Source: E44-bin32 sp034430615
GTDB taxonomy: Bacteria; Chloroflexota; Anaerolineae; Anaerolineales; E44-bin32
Direction of reading: 5' to 3'
Length of the DNA: 13,019 nt
Assembly (NCBI GenBank): GCA_034430615.1
Contig: DAOUEJ010000066.1
Location: forward strand, 1 to 13,019
Part shown: one piece after another, positions 1-6,507 of the stretch
How the letters are laid out: each line of letters starts with the position of its first letter
Position numbering within the stretch: position 1 is the first letter of the stretch
Translations under genes and position numbers: made by a program
The notes under the pieces: generated by a model
Databases searched by the model: none
The model's input: only the letters and a program-made list of their open reading frames with translations
What the model was told of the DNA's origin: nothing

Positions 1-1031
1 CTCGCTACTCAGATGGCGAGGGAGTCCATGTAGACATCGCCCGCGCTGCAATCCGTGCCGGGTTGGATTTCGTTGTCGTCACGGACCACAACGTTTGGGT
101 CCAAGGCATGGATGGCTACCGCTATCAGGAGGGTAAACGAGTGCTGCTCCTGACCGGTGAGGAAATCCATGATCAAGAGCGCGAACCCCAAAAGAACCAC
201 CTGCTTGTCTACGAGGCTCGAGCCGAGTTGGCCCGCTATGCACCCGACCCGCAAATCCTCATCCAGGAAGCCAACGAGCACGGTGGGCTTGCCTTCGTCG
301 CCCATCCGATCGACCCGCCCGCCCCGCTCTTCGGAGAAGACGACTTATCGTGGGAGGCTTGGGATATCCAGGATTTGACCGGCCTCGAACTGTGGAACTT
401 CATGAGTGAGTTTAAATCCAAACTGACATCCATCCCACGCGCGCTTTACTATGCCTATAACCCGGGCTTGATCGCACAGGGCCCATTCACTTCCGTACTG
501 GAGCGATGGGACCATATGCTTGCACAAGGTCAGCGGCTCGTAGCAATCGGTGGTTCAGATGCTCATGCAACACCGGTAACCATGGGTGTGCTCAAACGGG
601 TCATTTTCCCCTACGAATTCTTGTTCCGCTGTATCAACACCCACGTTCTGCTCCCCGGAACTTTATCCGGGGAGACCGCTCGTGACCGTAGTGCAATTTT
701 CAATGCGCTCCGGGCTGGGAGTGCATTCATCGGATACGATCTCCCCGCCTCGACCACCGGTTTCAGGTTCCGCGCCCAGGGTGAAGACCGGGAGATCGGG
801 ATGGGAGAGGAGCTCCGGGTCAGGCTCGGCGTCACGCTTCAAATCCGGGTCCCACGCCCTGCTCAGCTGCGTCTTCTCCGTTCAGGTCTTGAAATCAAGC
901 GTTGGCAGCATACACAAACCGCAGTTCACACCGTACGTGAGCCCGGTGTATACCGGGTTGAGGCTCACCTGCCGTATCGCGGGAAGCTGCGGGCCTGGAT
1001 ATTCAGCAATCCCATCTACCTCAAAACCTGA
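1..1031 (+). CDS. PHP-domain metallohydrolase, CehA/McbA-like (5' end outside window)
   Basis: The reading frame is open from the left edge (first full codon at base 3) to TGA at 1029-1031, giving 342 visible residues. The N-terminal end is missing, so no start can be chosen; the TTG at 63 is internal to the conserved domain. Visible PHP-type metal-site motifs are YSDG (residues 2-5, normally just after the first His-x-His), TDHN (27-30), Glu53/54, a His at 66, AHP (His101) and GGSDAH (Asp186, His188). The last ~80 residues look like a beta-rich accessory domain ending in the SNPIYL motif often seen at the C-terminus of CehA/McbA-type proteins. Family members are metal-dependent phosphoesterases or related hydrolases; the substrate cannot be read here. 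The gene ends 83 bp before uvrB. The PHP assignment is strong, the precise function unknown. Confidence 0.85.
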   Translation, partial: RYSDGEGVHVDIARAAIRAGLDFVVVTDHNVWVQGMDGYRYQEGKRVLLLTGEEIHDQEREPQKNHLLVYEARAELARYAPDPQILIQEANEHGGLAFVAHPIDPPAPLFGEDDLSWEAWDIQDLTGLELWNFMSEFKSKLTSIPRALYYAYNPGLIAQGPFTSVLERWDHMLAQGQRLVAIGGSDAHATPVTMGVLKRVIFPYEFLFRCINTHVLLPGTLSGETARDRSAIFNALRAGSAFIGYDLPASTTGFRFRAQGEDREIGMGEELRVRLGVTLQIRVPRPAQLRLLRSGLEIKRWQHTQTAVHTVREPGVYRVEAHLPYRGKLRAWIFSNPIYLKT

Positions 1032-1074
1032 TCTTCCCCTGGGAGCCTGGAATTCCTGCGCCCTGCCCTGATGA

Positions 1075-1080
1075 TATACT
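1075..1080 (+). promoter_or_regulatory. Candidate -10 element for uvrB (TATACT)
   Basis: TATACT lies 34 nt before the preferred uvrB ATG. The best -35 match upstream is poor (TTCCTG at 1053-1058, 16 bp spacer), so this is a weak promoter call. A transcript from here would leave room for the SD sequence at 1103-1108. No recognisable SOS-type palindrome was seen in the gap. Confidence 0.35.
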
Positions 1081-1114
1081 AAAAGATCATTTGTTCGGAT
1101 TTCGAGGAATCGCT

Positions 1115-3157
1115 ATGCAAGCTTTCAAACTCGACGCTCCCTATAAACCGATGGGAGATCAACCCGAGGCGATAAAAGCCCTGCTCGCCGGCCTCGAGCG
1201 AGGTGATAAGCACCAGGTCCTACTTGGGGCCACGGGGACTGGGAAGACGTTCGCCATCGCCAATTTGATCCAGGAAACGCAACGCCCTGCTTTGATCCTG
1301 GCCCATAACAAGACCCTTGCAGCTCAGCTCTATGCCGAGTTCAAGTCGTTCTTTCCCGAAAATGCGGTCGAGTTCTTCGTTTCCTACTACGATTACTACC
1401 AGCCCGAAGCGTATGTCCCCAAACATGATCTATATATTGAGAAAGAAACCCAGATCAATGAGGAGATTGATAGGCTGAGGCTCTCCACTACGGCCTCGGT
1501 TCTCGCCCGGCGCGACGTGATCGTCGTCGCCTCCGTCTCTAGCATCTACGGGATCGGTAATCCCGATGCCTATGGCCGGGTCGTGATTAATCTGGAAGTT
1601 GGCGGCCGCTATCGCCGAAACGCACTACTCCGGCAGCTTGTCGAGAGCCACTACGAGCGCAATGATATGGAACTGCGTCCCGGGGTCTTCCGCGTAAGGG
1701 GCGATTCACTCGAAGTCATGCCCGCCTATGAGGAACAAGGCTACCGGATGGGTTTCTTCGGTGATGAACTCGAGCGGATCGTTCAATTTGATCCCTTGAC
1801 CGGCGAGATCCTGGCTGAACGTGAGCAGGTGTCCTTTTTCCCGGCCAAGCACTTCATCACAGAAGAAGAAAAATTGCGCGCCGCCATCGCTGACATCGAG
1901 CTCGAGCTTAAAGAGAGGTTGGAGTTCCTGCAGGTACATGAAAAGTTGCTCGAAGCCCAGCGCCTCGAGCAGCGGACGCTGTATGATCTCGAAATGCTGC
2001 GTGAGGTCGGCTATTGTTCCGGGATCGAGAACTACTCACGTCATCTGGATCAACGCCCCCCCGGTTCCCCTCCCTGGACTCTGGTGGATTATTTCCCTCC
2101 TGATTTCCTGCTCGTGATCGATGAGAGCCACATGACCATCCCGCAGGTGCGCGGGATGTTCGCTGGTGATCTCTCGCGCAAGACCGTATTGGTCGATTTT
2201 GGTTTCCGATTACCCTCAGCCCTTGATAACCGTCCGCTTTCCTTCGAAGAATTCGAGGGCCGCATCGGCCAGGTGATCTACACCTCCGCAACGCCTGGAC
2301 CGTACGAATTGGAGCATGCGACCCAGGTCGTGGATCAGATCATCCGGCCGACGGGATTGGTCGATCCTGAAGTGGAGGTTCGGCCGGTTGAAGGGCAGGT
2401 TGACAATCTGGTCGGGGAGATCAACCAGCGCATCGAGCGCGGCGAGCGCACGCTCGTCACGACCCTGACCAAGCGTATGGCGGAAGACCTCTCCGAATAC
2501 ATCCGCGAACTCGGTATCAAAGTCCACTACCTGCACTCGGAGATTGACACCATTGAGCGGGTTGAAATCCTGCGCGATCTCCGGCTAGGGGTCTACGATG
2601 TCGTGGTGGGTATCAACTTGTTGAGAGAAGGGCTTGATCTACCCGAAGTCTCCCTCGTCGCCATCCTTGATGCCGATAAGGAAGGTTTCCTGCGCTCTGG
2701 CACGGCATTGATCCAGACTATTGGTCGGGCTGCCCGTCATGTGCGCGGCCGGGTGATCATGTATGCCGACAAGGTCACCGACTCGATGCAGCGGGCGCTC
2801 GATGAGACCGACCGCCGGCGTTCGAAGCAGATCGCGTACAACGAGGAACACGGTATCAAACCGATGAGCATCATGAAGGAAGTTCGAGACCTCACCGATC
2901 AGGTTACATCCCACGCCGTCGCGGAGGAACAAGGCCGTTACCGGCCACATTCCTTCATGGACTTGCCCAAGGACGAGCTCCACCGGCTGATCAAGGAGCT
3001 TGAGAAGCAGATGCGGGCGGCAGCCGAGGGATTGGAGTTTGAGATGGCAGCTGCCCTGCGCGATCAAATCTTTGAAGCGCGCGAGACTCTAGCTGAGAAG
3101 GAAGATTTACCGCCCTGGAAACGAGCCCGTCTGCTAGCAGGTGAGAACGGGAATTAG
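1115..3157 (+). CDS. uvrB: UvrABC system protein B (excinuclease ABC subunit B)
   Basis: UvrB is the helicase-like damage-verification subunit of nucleotide excision repair; it is loaded by UvrA and recruits UvrC to incise on both sides of the lesion. The 680-residue product matches the usual family length. Visible motifs in order: Walker A GATGTGKT (residues 38-45), the aromatic beta-hairpin YYDYYQPEAYVP (91-102) that inserts between the DNA strands, Walker B DESH (336-339), the helicase motifs GINLLREGLDLPE and QTIGRAARH, and a C-terminal UVR domain near residues 630-665 for UvrC contact. The start is ATG 1115, preceded by CGAGGA (1103-1108) at 6 nt; the upstream in-frame TTG at 1091 lacks a comparable ribosome site and would add eight non-conserved residues. 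It converges on the histidine kinase gene with a 38 bp gap. Confidence 0.98.
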   Translation: MQAFKLDAPYKPMGDQPEAIKALLAGLERGDKHQVLLGATGTGKTFAIANLIQETQRPALILAHNKTLAAQLYAEFKSFFPENAVEFFVSYYDYYQPEAYVPKHDLYIEKETQINEEIDRLRLSTTASVLARRDVIVVASVSSIYGIGNPDAYGRVVINLEVGGRYRRNALLRQLVESHYERNDMELRPGVFRVRGDSLEVMPAYEEQGYRMGFFGDELERIVQFDPLTGEILAEREQVSFFPAKHFITEEEKLRAAIADIELELKERLEFLQVHEKLLEAQRLEQRTLYDLEMLREVGYCSGIENYSRHLDQRPPGSPPWTLVDYFPPDFLLVIDESHMTIPQVRGMFAGDLSRKTVLVDFGFRLPSALDNRPLSFEEFEGRIGQVIYTSATPGPYELEHATQVVDQIIRPTGLVDPEVEVRPVEGQVDNLVGEINQRIERGERTLVTTLTKRMAEDLSEYIRELGIKVHYLHSEIDTIERVEILRDLRLGVYDVVVGINLLREGLDLPEVSLVAILDADKEGFLRSGTALIQTIGRAARHVRGRVIMYADKVTDSMQRALDETDRRRSKQIAYNEEHGIKPMSIMKEVRDLTDQVTSHAVAEEQGRYRPHSFMDLPKDELHRLIKELEKQMRAAAEGLEFEMAAALRDQIFEARETLAEKEDLPPWKRARLLAGENGN

Positions 3158-3195
3158 ATCTTTGGGAAGACCGTACGCTGACTACGCAGACCAAC

Positions 3196-4599
3196 CTACA
3201 AGGGTAGCTCGAAGGTAAAACGCGCTCCACCTTCGCTGCCAGGCTCGACCCAGATCCTTCCACCATGTGCCTCTACCAACTTGCGGGCTACCGACAAACC
3301 AAGTCCTGACCCACCACGGTCTCGTGAGCGGGAATCGTCGAGCCGGTAGAAGCGTTCAAAGATACGCTCACGTGCGTGCTCGGGGATGCCTTCCCCGGTA
3401 TCCTCCACGGAAATCTGGACTGTCCGGCTCTCCCCCATGTCCTTCAAGTTGAGTGTGATCATGCCACCGGCCGGTGTATGCCGCAGGGCATTGCTTACCA
3501 GATTGCCCAGGACCTGCTCGATCCTGGCTGCATCCACCAGCGCTTCGAGCGAACCCTCCACCCCCTCACCGCGCAAATCTACTCCCTGCCTGCTGGCAGC
3601 CGAGCCAAAAGATTGGAGCACCTTCTGTGCGATATAAGCCAGATCCGTTCGGGTCTTGATCAGCGATAGGACGCCCGAGTCTGCCATGCTGAGGGTATTT
3701 AAATCTTCTACCAGGCGATTCATCAAGTGGGTCTGATTCAATATCGGTTTTAGATGTTCCTCAGATGGGGGGTGGACACCATCCAGGATCGCTTCCAGCC
3801 TGGCCTGGATTACGGTAAGGGGGGTGCGCAGCTCATGGGCGATATCCGCGGATGTTTCGCGCCGCCGCTGTTCCAACTGCTGCAATGAATCGGCCATTAA
3901 ATTGAATGCCTGGGATAGTTGACCGACCTCATCGCCGGTGCGGACTTGAACACGCCGATCCCACTCGCCGAGTGCGAAGGCCTGGGCGGCCGAAGTTAGC
4001 TCCCGTACAGGACGCAGCAGGCCTACGACAAGAACTCCGCCCACCAGCAAGGCCGCCAGTATAGCCAGCGCGGCAGCTACAAGGAAGCTGCGCGTGATCC
4101 GGTCGGCAAACTCGGATTCAGGACTAAAGAATGACCTGGCCGGGTCGGACAGGTATCCAATGACTTCAGCTTCAAGTGTGATCGGGGTCGAGGACTTGAG
4201 CTCGGTTTTCTGCAGACTCGTACCGATGCGGTTGGGTGGTCCCACGATCACCTGCCCATCAGCTCCTGCAAGCATGATCCCCGTCAGCCCCATCATGCTA
4301 CCCCGGCCGCCGAACCCCGGGATCCGGGCAGGATCGGTTTGGCGAGCGATCAACGCCGGGAGTACCTCCCCCACCCCATCCCAGCTGCCGCGGCCACGGT
4401 AGTATCCGGCCAACTCCTGGGCCAGGCTCTCGAGGCCATTGATCCCACCACGCACCATCAAACCCCGCACCTCCACCTGTGCACGCTGCAGAGTAACAAC
4501 GGCCATCGTCCCGACACCGATCAGCGAGACGACCAGCAAGGCCAGGAAAAGCTTCCAGGCCAGGCTTATGCCCCGCACAGGTTTGGATTCAGGATTCAT
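3196..4599 (-). CDS. Sensor histidine kinase with HAMP domain (BaeS/EnvZ-like)
   Basis: Membrane-bound sensor kinase of a two-component system, 467 residues. Order of parts: TM1 about 13-36, an extracytoplasmic sensor of about 130 residues (37-170), TM2 about 171-195, HAMP linker about 196-248, HisKA domain with the phospho-accepting His255 in SADIAHELRTPL, and an HATPase_c domain with N box (Asn366/Asn370), G1 DTGEGIP (400-406) and G2 GGSGLGL (429-435). All catalytic motifs are present, so the kinase should be active. The sensor contains a GADGQVIVGPPNRIG segment resembling small single-domain periplasmic sensors; the ligand is unknown. Its ATG overlaps the end of the response regulator gene by 11 bp, which implies co-transcription and probable translational coupling; no strong SD precedes it. 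It phosphorylates the adjacent regulator, by inference from gene order. Confidence 0.95.
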   Translation of the reverse strand: MNPESKPVRGISLAWKLFLALLVVSLIGVGTMAVVTLQRAQVEVRGLMVRGGINGLESLAQELAGYYRGRGSWDGVGEVLPALIARQTDPARIPGFGGRGSMMGLTGIMLAGADGQVIVGPPNRIGTSLQKTELKSSTPITLEAEVIGYLSDPARSFFSPESEFADRITRSFLVAAALAILAALLVGGVLVVGLLRPVRELTSAAQAFALGEWDRRVQVRTGDEVGQLSQAFNLMADSLQQLEQRRRETSADIAHELRTPLTVIQARLEAILDGVHPPSEEHLKPILNQTHLMNRLVEDLNTLSMADSGVLSLIKTRTDLAYIAQKVLQSFGSAASRQGVDLRGEGVEGSLEALVDAARIEQVLGNLVSNALRHTPAGGMITLNLKDMGESRTVQISVEDTGEGIPEHARERIFERFYRLDDSRSRDRGGSGLGLSVARKLVEAHGGRIWVEPGSEGGARFTFELPL

Positions 4600-5272
4600 T
4601 CAAACGGTATCCAACACCGAATACGGTTTCAATGTAGACCGGCTCTTTGGGTTCAGGCTCGATTTTCGCCCTGAGATTCTTGATGTGGGCATCGATCGTT
4701 CTCTCATACCCCTCGTAGGCTTCGCCCTGTGTAGCCTCCAGCAGCTGCATGCGCGTGAATGCTCGCCCCGGCTGGCCGGCCAACACGAGCAGCAGTTCGA
4801 ATTCGGTAGGCGTAAGGCTAATCTCTACACCGGCGACTTCCACCTTATGCCGCACGCGATCGATGAGCACCTCGCCAGCCCGGATCGTCTCCTGCTGACC
4901 GAGCTCTCTCTGTGATCGCCGCAAGACTGCCCTCACCCGGGCGACGACCTCGCGCGGGCTAAACGGCTTCGTGATGTAATCGTCGGCACCAAGTTCGAGG
5001 CCGATCAGCTTATCGGTCTCGTCGACGCGAGCCGTGATCATGATGACCGGTACCTCCGAGAAGCGCCGCAGCTCACGGGCTACATCCAGTCCATCCATGC
5101 CCGGTAGGTTTAAATCGAGCAAGATCAGGTCAGGGCTGCGGTGCTGGATGGTTGAGAGGGCTGCCGTGCCGTTGCTGACTGCATCGACCTGAAATCCTGC
5201 TTTCTCCAGGTAATCACGCAGGACCTGGACCAGGTCAAGCTCATCCTCGACGATCAGGATCATCTGTGCCAT
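4589..5272 (-). CDS. Two-component response regulator, OmpR/PhoB family
   Basis: Cytoplasmic DNA-binding response regulator, 227 residues, the normal length for the family. The receiver domain (about 1-115) has the acidic pair Asp10/Glu11, phospho-acceptor Asp53 (LLDLNLPGMDG), Thr80 and Lys102 (ITKPFSPRE). The C-terminal winged helix (about 130-225) ends in the conserved VFGVGYRL motif. Partner of the histidine kinase that overlaps its 3' end by 11 bp. No SD precedes ATG 5272; instead a perfect TATAAT ends 7 nt before the ATG, so the gene may be translated from a leaderless mRNA. OmpR-family regulators usually bind tandem direct repeats, and such repeats occur upstream of the exported protein gene at 6166 (see the entry at 6413-6457). 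The regulated genes are not known. Confidence 0.96.
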   Translation of the reverse strand: MAQMILIVEDELDLVQVLRDYLEKAGFQVDAVSNGTAALSTIQHRSPDLILLDLNLPGMDGLDVARELRRFSEVPVIMITARVDETDKLIGLELGADDYITKPFSPREVVARVRAVLRRSQRELGQQETIRAGEVLIDRVRHKVEVAGVEISLTPTEFELLLVLAGQPGRAFTRMQLLEATQGEAYEGYERTIDAHIKNLRAKIEPEPKEPVYIETVFGVGYRLNES

Positions 5273-5279
5273 AGGTGTG

Positions 5280-5285
5280 ATTATA
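5280..5285 (-). promoter_or_regulatory. Consensus -10 (TATAAT) 7 nt before response regulator ATG: likely leaderless promoter
   Basis: On the minus strand the sequence reads TATAAT-CACACCT-ATG. Transcription normally starts about 7 nt after the -10 hexamer, which would place the mRNA 5' end at or beside the ATG at 5272. No SD is present. No good TTGACA-like hexamer sits 17 nt upstream; that space holds the inverted repeat at 5293-5315 instead. Confidence 0.6.
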
Positions 5286-5292
5286 GCCTTTC

Positions 5293-5315
5293 AAGCCGGA
5301 TCGCATGCCCGGCTT
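5293..5315. repeat. Inverted repeat AAGCCGG-N9-CCGGCTT in -35 region of response regulator promoter
   Basis: Perfect 7 bp arms at 5293-5299 and 5309-5315 around a 9 nt loop. It sits where the -35 region of the response regulator promoter would fall, so it may be an operator. It could also form an RNA hairpin in transcripts coming from the exported protein gene. No T-tract follows on either strand, so it is not a typical intrinsic terminator. Confidence 0.45.
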
Positions 5316-5330
5316 AGCAGTGCGGGCGGT

Positions 5331-5357
5331 GCGCGATCGTTAAGGACCGGATCGCGC
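5331..5357. repeat. Inverted repeat GCGCGATC-N11-GATCGCGC after exported protein gene
   Basis: Perfect 8 bp arms at 5331-5338 and 5350-5357. It lies 21 bp past the stop codon of the exported protein gene. It lacks a U-tract, so it may be an mRNA-stabilising or partial-termination hairpin. A 9 bp direct repeat, CCGGATCGC, occurs here (5347-5355) and again inside the neighbouring inverted repeat (5296-5304), linking the two elements. Confidence 0.4.
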
Positions 5358-5377
5358 ATCATCGCGCCTCGTTTGAA

Positions 5378-6166
5378 CTACACACCAGGGTTGCTGGTGT
5401 GAGGCCCATGCATGCGGCCACCACCAAGGGGTATCCCGGTTCCATCGAAGTTACGATCACCAGCCTGAAATCCCGGTCCCATCGTTCCCGGGCGACCATC
5501 GTTGGAGGGAAGTTCTAATCCATCAGCCACAGCTGCATCGAGGGCAGCCTGGTGGGCATCCTTCATCATGACCCAGAAATCGGTTGGGTCGATCCCAAGG
5601 CTTGTGGCGACATCGAGCATCGTCTCGCCTTCGGTCAGCCTGATCTCCAGTTCTTCGACTGGCAGCCCGAGCAAGTCTGCATACGATTCAAGCATGTAGG
5701 GATGAAGAGGGTTGTCAACATCAGCCAGCATGCGCCCACCGTCATACGGGAAACTTCGACCCGGCCCGAAGGTCGGATCCTGTCCTTCGATTGGGGCCCG
5801 TTCGGGGAGATCAACGCCATCAGCCTGCGCTGCTTCGCAAGCCGCTTGCTGCGCTTCCTGGATCAGGGTTCTAGCTTCTGTTTGCTCGAAGCCCTGTGCA
5901 AGCACGATCTGCATGATCGTCTCGCCCTCGCTCAACCGGTTCTCAAGCTCGGTCAGATCGATCCCCAATTCAGCAGCGAACGCCTCGAGCAGGTAGCCGT
6001 GCATGGGGTTATCTCCATCGGGGAGGAAACCAGAACCCATCGGACCACCACGACCGGTGAATGACCAGGGCGGACCATCGTTCTGTGCATAGGCCACACT
6101 GAGTGTCAGACCGCCTACGACAATCCCGGCAACGAGAAGAACGGACACAACTTTCAACGCTTTCAT
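5378..6166 (-). CDS. Exported protein with two tandem 70-residue repeats, function unknown
   Basis: 262 residues. A signal peptide is clear: charged start MKALK, hydrophobic core, cleavage after AYA near residue 27. The mature protein has two gapless homologous units, residues 51-120 and 151-220 (about 32 of 70 identical by hand alignment). Each begins with DNP-x-H-x-Y-x-LE, contains a RL-S/T-EGET motif, and ends with AA-x-ADG-x-x-LP. Each unit reads as amphipathic helices; the EGET...GI/GF stretch loosely recalls LysM or DUF2680-like helical units, but I do not assign it to either. Gly/Pro-rich segments link and flank the repeats. There is one cysteine in repeat 1 (Cys110) and none in repeat 2. 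A strong SD (AGGAGG, 6174-6179) sits 7 nt before the ATG. The response regulator gene begins 105 bp downstream in the same direction, so it may be a target or an extracytoplasmic accessory of that system. Confidence 0.85.
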   Translation of the reverse strand: MKALKVVSVLLVAGIVVGGLTLSVAYAQNDGPPWSFTGRGGPMGSGFLPDGDNPMHGYLLEAFAAELGIDLTELENRLSEGETIMQIVLAQGFEQTEARTLIQEAQQAACEAAQADGVDLPERAPIEGQDPTFGPGRSFPYDGGRMLADVDNPLHPYMLESYADLLGLPVEELEIRLTEGETMLDVATSLGIDPTDFWVMMKDAHQAALDAAVADGLELPSNDGRPGTMGPGFQAGDRNFDGTGIPLGGGRMHGPHTSNPGV

Positions 6167-6173
6167 CGGAAAT

Positions 6174-6179
6174 CCTCCT
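6174..6179 (-). promoter_or_regulatory. Strong ribosome binding site AGGAGG for exported repeat protein
   Basis: Minus-strand AGGAGG followed by 7 nt and ATG 6166. It fixes the start of the exported protein and contrasts with the SD-less response regulator next to it. Confidence 0.8.
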
Positions 6180-6340
6180 GTTTCTGTATGAGTTGGAATG
6201 ACGCGTTCGATCCATAACCTGATAGAAGGATAGAGTGCACGTGTGAAGAAGCTATGAAAGGGATTTGTGGAACCAGCGAAAATGCTCTGGGGGGATTAAA
6301 CGCACATGGCCGCCCGAAGGCGACCAAGGCGGAGGGATGT

Positions 6341-6359
6341 ACGGGCGGAGGTCGCCCGT
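6341..6359. repeat. Short inverted repeat ACGGGCG-N5-CGCCCGT
   Basis: Perfect 7 bp arms at 6341-6347 and 6353-6359, placed about 10 nt after the predicted transcription start of the exported protein gene on the minus strand. It could be a 5' mRNA hairpin. The role is not evident. Confidence 0.35.
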
Positions 6360-6375
6360 GTTAAGGTACGCCCGC

Positions 6376-6404
6376 ATTATGCCATGCATAACGGGGCTTG
6401 TGGA
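6376..6404 (-). promoter_or_regulatory. Candidate promoter for exported repeat protein (TCCACA-N17-CATAAT)
   Basis: On the minus strand a -35-like TCCACA (6404-6399, 4 of 6 matches) is separated by exactly 17 nt from a -10-like CATAAT (6381-6376, 5 of 6 matches). The predicted start near 6369 gives a leader of about 200 nt, which carries the hairpin at 6341-6359 and the SD at 6174-6179. The rest of 6182-6340 shows no gene. Confidence 0.45.
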
Positions 6405-6412
6405 GAACTTGA

Positions 6413-6457
6413 AAGGTTGCTGTAAGGTTGGGGTAGGACTCGTGAAAGAGTGTGAAA
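6413..6457. promoter_or_regulatory. Helically phased direct repeats upstream of the promoter (possible response-regulator boxes)
   Basis: AAGGTTG occurs at 6413-6419 and again at 6424-6430 (11 bp period), and GTGAAA occurs at 6442-6447 and 6452-6457 (10 bp period). The first pair ends 9 bp upstream of the predicted -35, about -44 to -61 from the predicted start, which suits an activator of the OmpR/PhoB type. Such proteins bind head-to-tail half-sites one DNA turn apart. Assignment to the neighbouring regulator is inference. Confidence 0.4.
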
Positions 6458-6459
6458 AT

Positions 6460-6493
6460 GATGCGGTGGATGCCGGTCGGCATCCACCGCATC
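6460..6493 (-). terminator. Intrinsic terminator of the DHOD-like gene
   Basis: Perfect 15 bp arms (6460-6474 and 6479-6493) with a 4 nt loop, GC-rich, beginning 14 nt after the stop codon at 6508 and followed on the minus strand by ATTTTC. The T-tract is short, but stem strength and position make termination the best reading. It separates the flavoprotein gene from the exported-protein/two-component cluster. Confidence 0.8.
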
Positions 6494-6507
6494 TTCATGG
6501 ATTCGAT

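Noticed and set aside
1091..1114. Upstream TTG start for uvrB
   Set aside because: The SD CGAGGA fits the ATG at 1115; residues before it do not resemble UvrB N-termini.
3158..3195. Bidirectional terminator between uvrB and the kinase gene
   Set aside because: The 38 bp gap contains no stem of useful length and no T-tract on either strand.
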